Origin: Anaerolineales bacterium UBA2232
Lineage (GTDB): Bacteria > Chloroflexota > Anaerolineae > UBA2200
Length of the DNA stretch: 5,209 bases
NCBI GenBank assembly: GCA_002348045.1
Contig: DDYO01000255.1
Span: 1 to 5,209 of the forward strand
Direction: 5' to 3'
In this document: positions 4,613 to 5,209 of the stretch, one piece after another
How the letters are laid out: each line of letters begins with the position of its first letter
How positions within the stretch are numbered: position 1 is the first letter of the stretch
Position numbers and translations under genes: made by a program
The notes under the pieces: model-generated
The model's database searches: none
The model's input: only the letters and a program-made list of their open reading frames with translations
Told to the model about the DNA's origin: nothing

Positions 4613-5209
4613 TCACTCGCCGCTGCGTTCGGTCAGGCACTGGTCCACGACGCGGTCCGCTGACGGGCGCTCCCCTACCATCAAGGCGTATCGCACCAGG
4701 CCCTTCCATCGGAGTGCCGATCGGACCACGTTCATGGTGAGGAAAGGCCTCATAAGTCGGAGGTCACCCAGCCCTCGGATCGTGGCCAGCACGTAACCGA
4801 CCCATCCATCGACCTCAATGTGGCTTGAAAACTGCTCGTGCCACTCGAAAGGAAACGCTTGCGACCGAATGACTCGCAGGCCCGCGTCAGCCAGAGACCG
4901 GCGCCACTCGGGCTCCGGCCTGGCACCGACTCCTAGGTCGGTCAGAATTCTGTTCATCTCCTCCGGAACCGGCTCCAGGAGCACCATCTCGTTGCTGCCC
5001 AAGCGCCCCCCTGCCTTCATCACGCGATAGCATTCTGCCAACGTATTCTGAGGGTTGCAGTGTAGCAACACCGACTCCATCAGTATGCCGTCAAACGCCT
5101 CAGTGCGAAATGGCATTCGCTCAGCATCGGCTCGAATGAAGCATACCTCCGGACGCGGTTGACGTCGAGCGCCGCGGCGCGCCGCCGTCCGCACGGCATC
5201 GCCGCTCAA
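4613..5209 (-). CDS. Class I SAM-dependent methyltransferase (N-terminus beyond window)
   Basis: The minus-strand frame is open to the right edge and ends at a TGA (complement of 4613-4615), giving 198 residues. The first residues LSGDAVRTAARRGARR fit the stretch just after motif I in Rossmann methyltransferases (usually VGVDLS...). The codon at the very edge (TTG) is thus probably internal, and the SAM-binding glycine loop lies outside the window. Visible motifs are RADAERMPF (26-34, acidic Asp28), FDGILMESVLLHC (39-51, motif IV region) and TLAECYRVMKAGGRLG (56-71, the post-motif III loop). The tail (about 100-198) is a longer C-terminal extension including FEWHEQFSSHIEVDGW. The substrate cannot be told; family members methylate small molecules such as quinones, sterols or secondary metabolites. 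It converges on the DUF6508 gene and is a separate transcription unit. Confidence 0.85.
   Translation of the reverse strand: MSGDAVRTAARRGARRQPRPEVCFIRADAERMPFRTEAFDGILMESVLLHCNPQNTLAECYRVMKAGGRLGSNEMVLLEPVPEEMNRILTDLGVGARPEPEWRRSLADAGLRVIRSQAFPFEWHEQFSSHIEVDGWVGYVLATIRGLGDLRLMRPFLTMNVVRSALRWKGLVRYALMVGERPSADRVVDQCLTERSGE

Noticed and set aside
1..5209. CRISPR array, tRNA, insertion sequence or phage element
   Set aside because: I saw no spaced direct repeats, no cloverleaf-like sequence, no transposase motifs and no flanking inverted repeats when reading both strands.

Overview
This is a GC-rich, gene-dense bacterial window. It holds six complete genes plus one gene remnant, all on the plus strand, and partial genes at both ends, the right-hand one on the minus strand. 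I see no tRNA, rRNA, CRISPR array, insertion sequence or long repeat. The gene set includes a heliorhodopsin, a YgbA_NO protein, an ST7-like TPR protein and a DUF6508 protein. This would suit a monoderm-type environmental bacterium such as a Chloroflexota lineage, but the taxonomic guess is weak and rests on gene content and base composition alone.

Left block (1-1550): the tail of an unidentified gene (2-118) is followed four bases later by a strong Shine-Dalgarno (SD) and an S51-family serine peptidase (146-787). An isoprenylcysteine carboxyl methyltransferase (ICMT)-like membrane methyltransferase follows (822-1550). Spacing is tight and each gene has an SD, so these three look like one operon. 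The peptidase start is odd: the expected N-terminal beta strand begins at a GTA codon placed right after the SD, and no ATG/GTG/TTG lies there.

Centre (1551-3010): a 107-base gap carries a near-consensus sigma-70 promoter (TTGACC, 17-base spacer, extended -10 TGcGATAAT) reading into a full-length heliorhodopsin (1658-2464). This is the most notable gene of the window. It keeps the retinal lysine (K252), the counterion glutamate (E117) and the two conserved core histidines (H32, H91). Downstream lies a 55-codon remnant of a SAM-dependent methyltransferase that stops inside motif I (2507-2674). Its stop codon abuts the GTG of a ygbA-like gene (2675-3010), a family tied to nitric-oxide stress in enterobacteria. 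Heliorhodopsin, remnant and ygbA may share one light/stress transcript.

Right block (3011-5209): a TPR protein of the ST7-like type (3121-4089) is preceded by a small imperfect palindrome. A DUF6508 protein (4157-4549) is preceded by a 9-bp hairpin that overlaps its likely SD. A class I SAM methyltransferase (4613-5209) enters from the right edge on the minus strand and lacks its N-terminal motif I only because the window ends.
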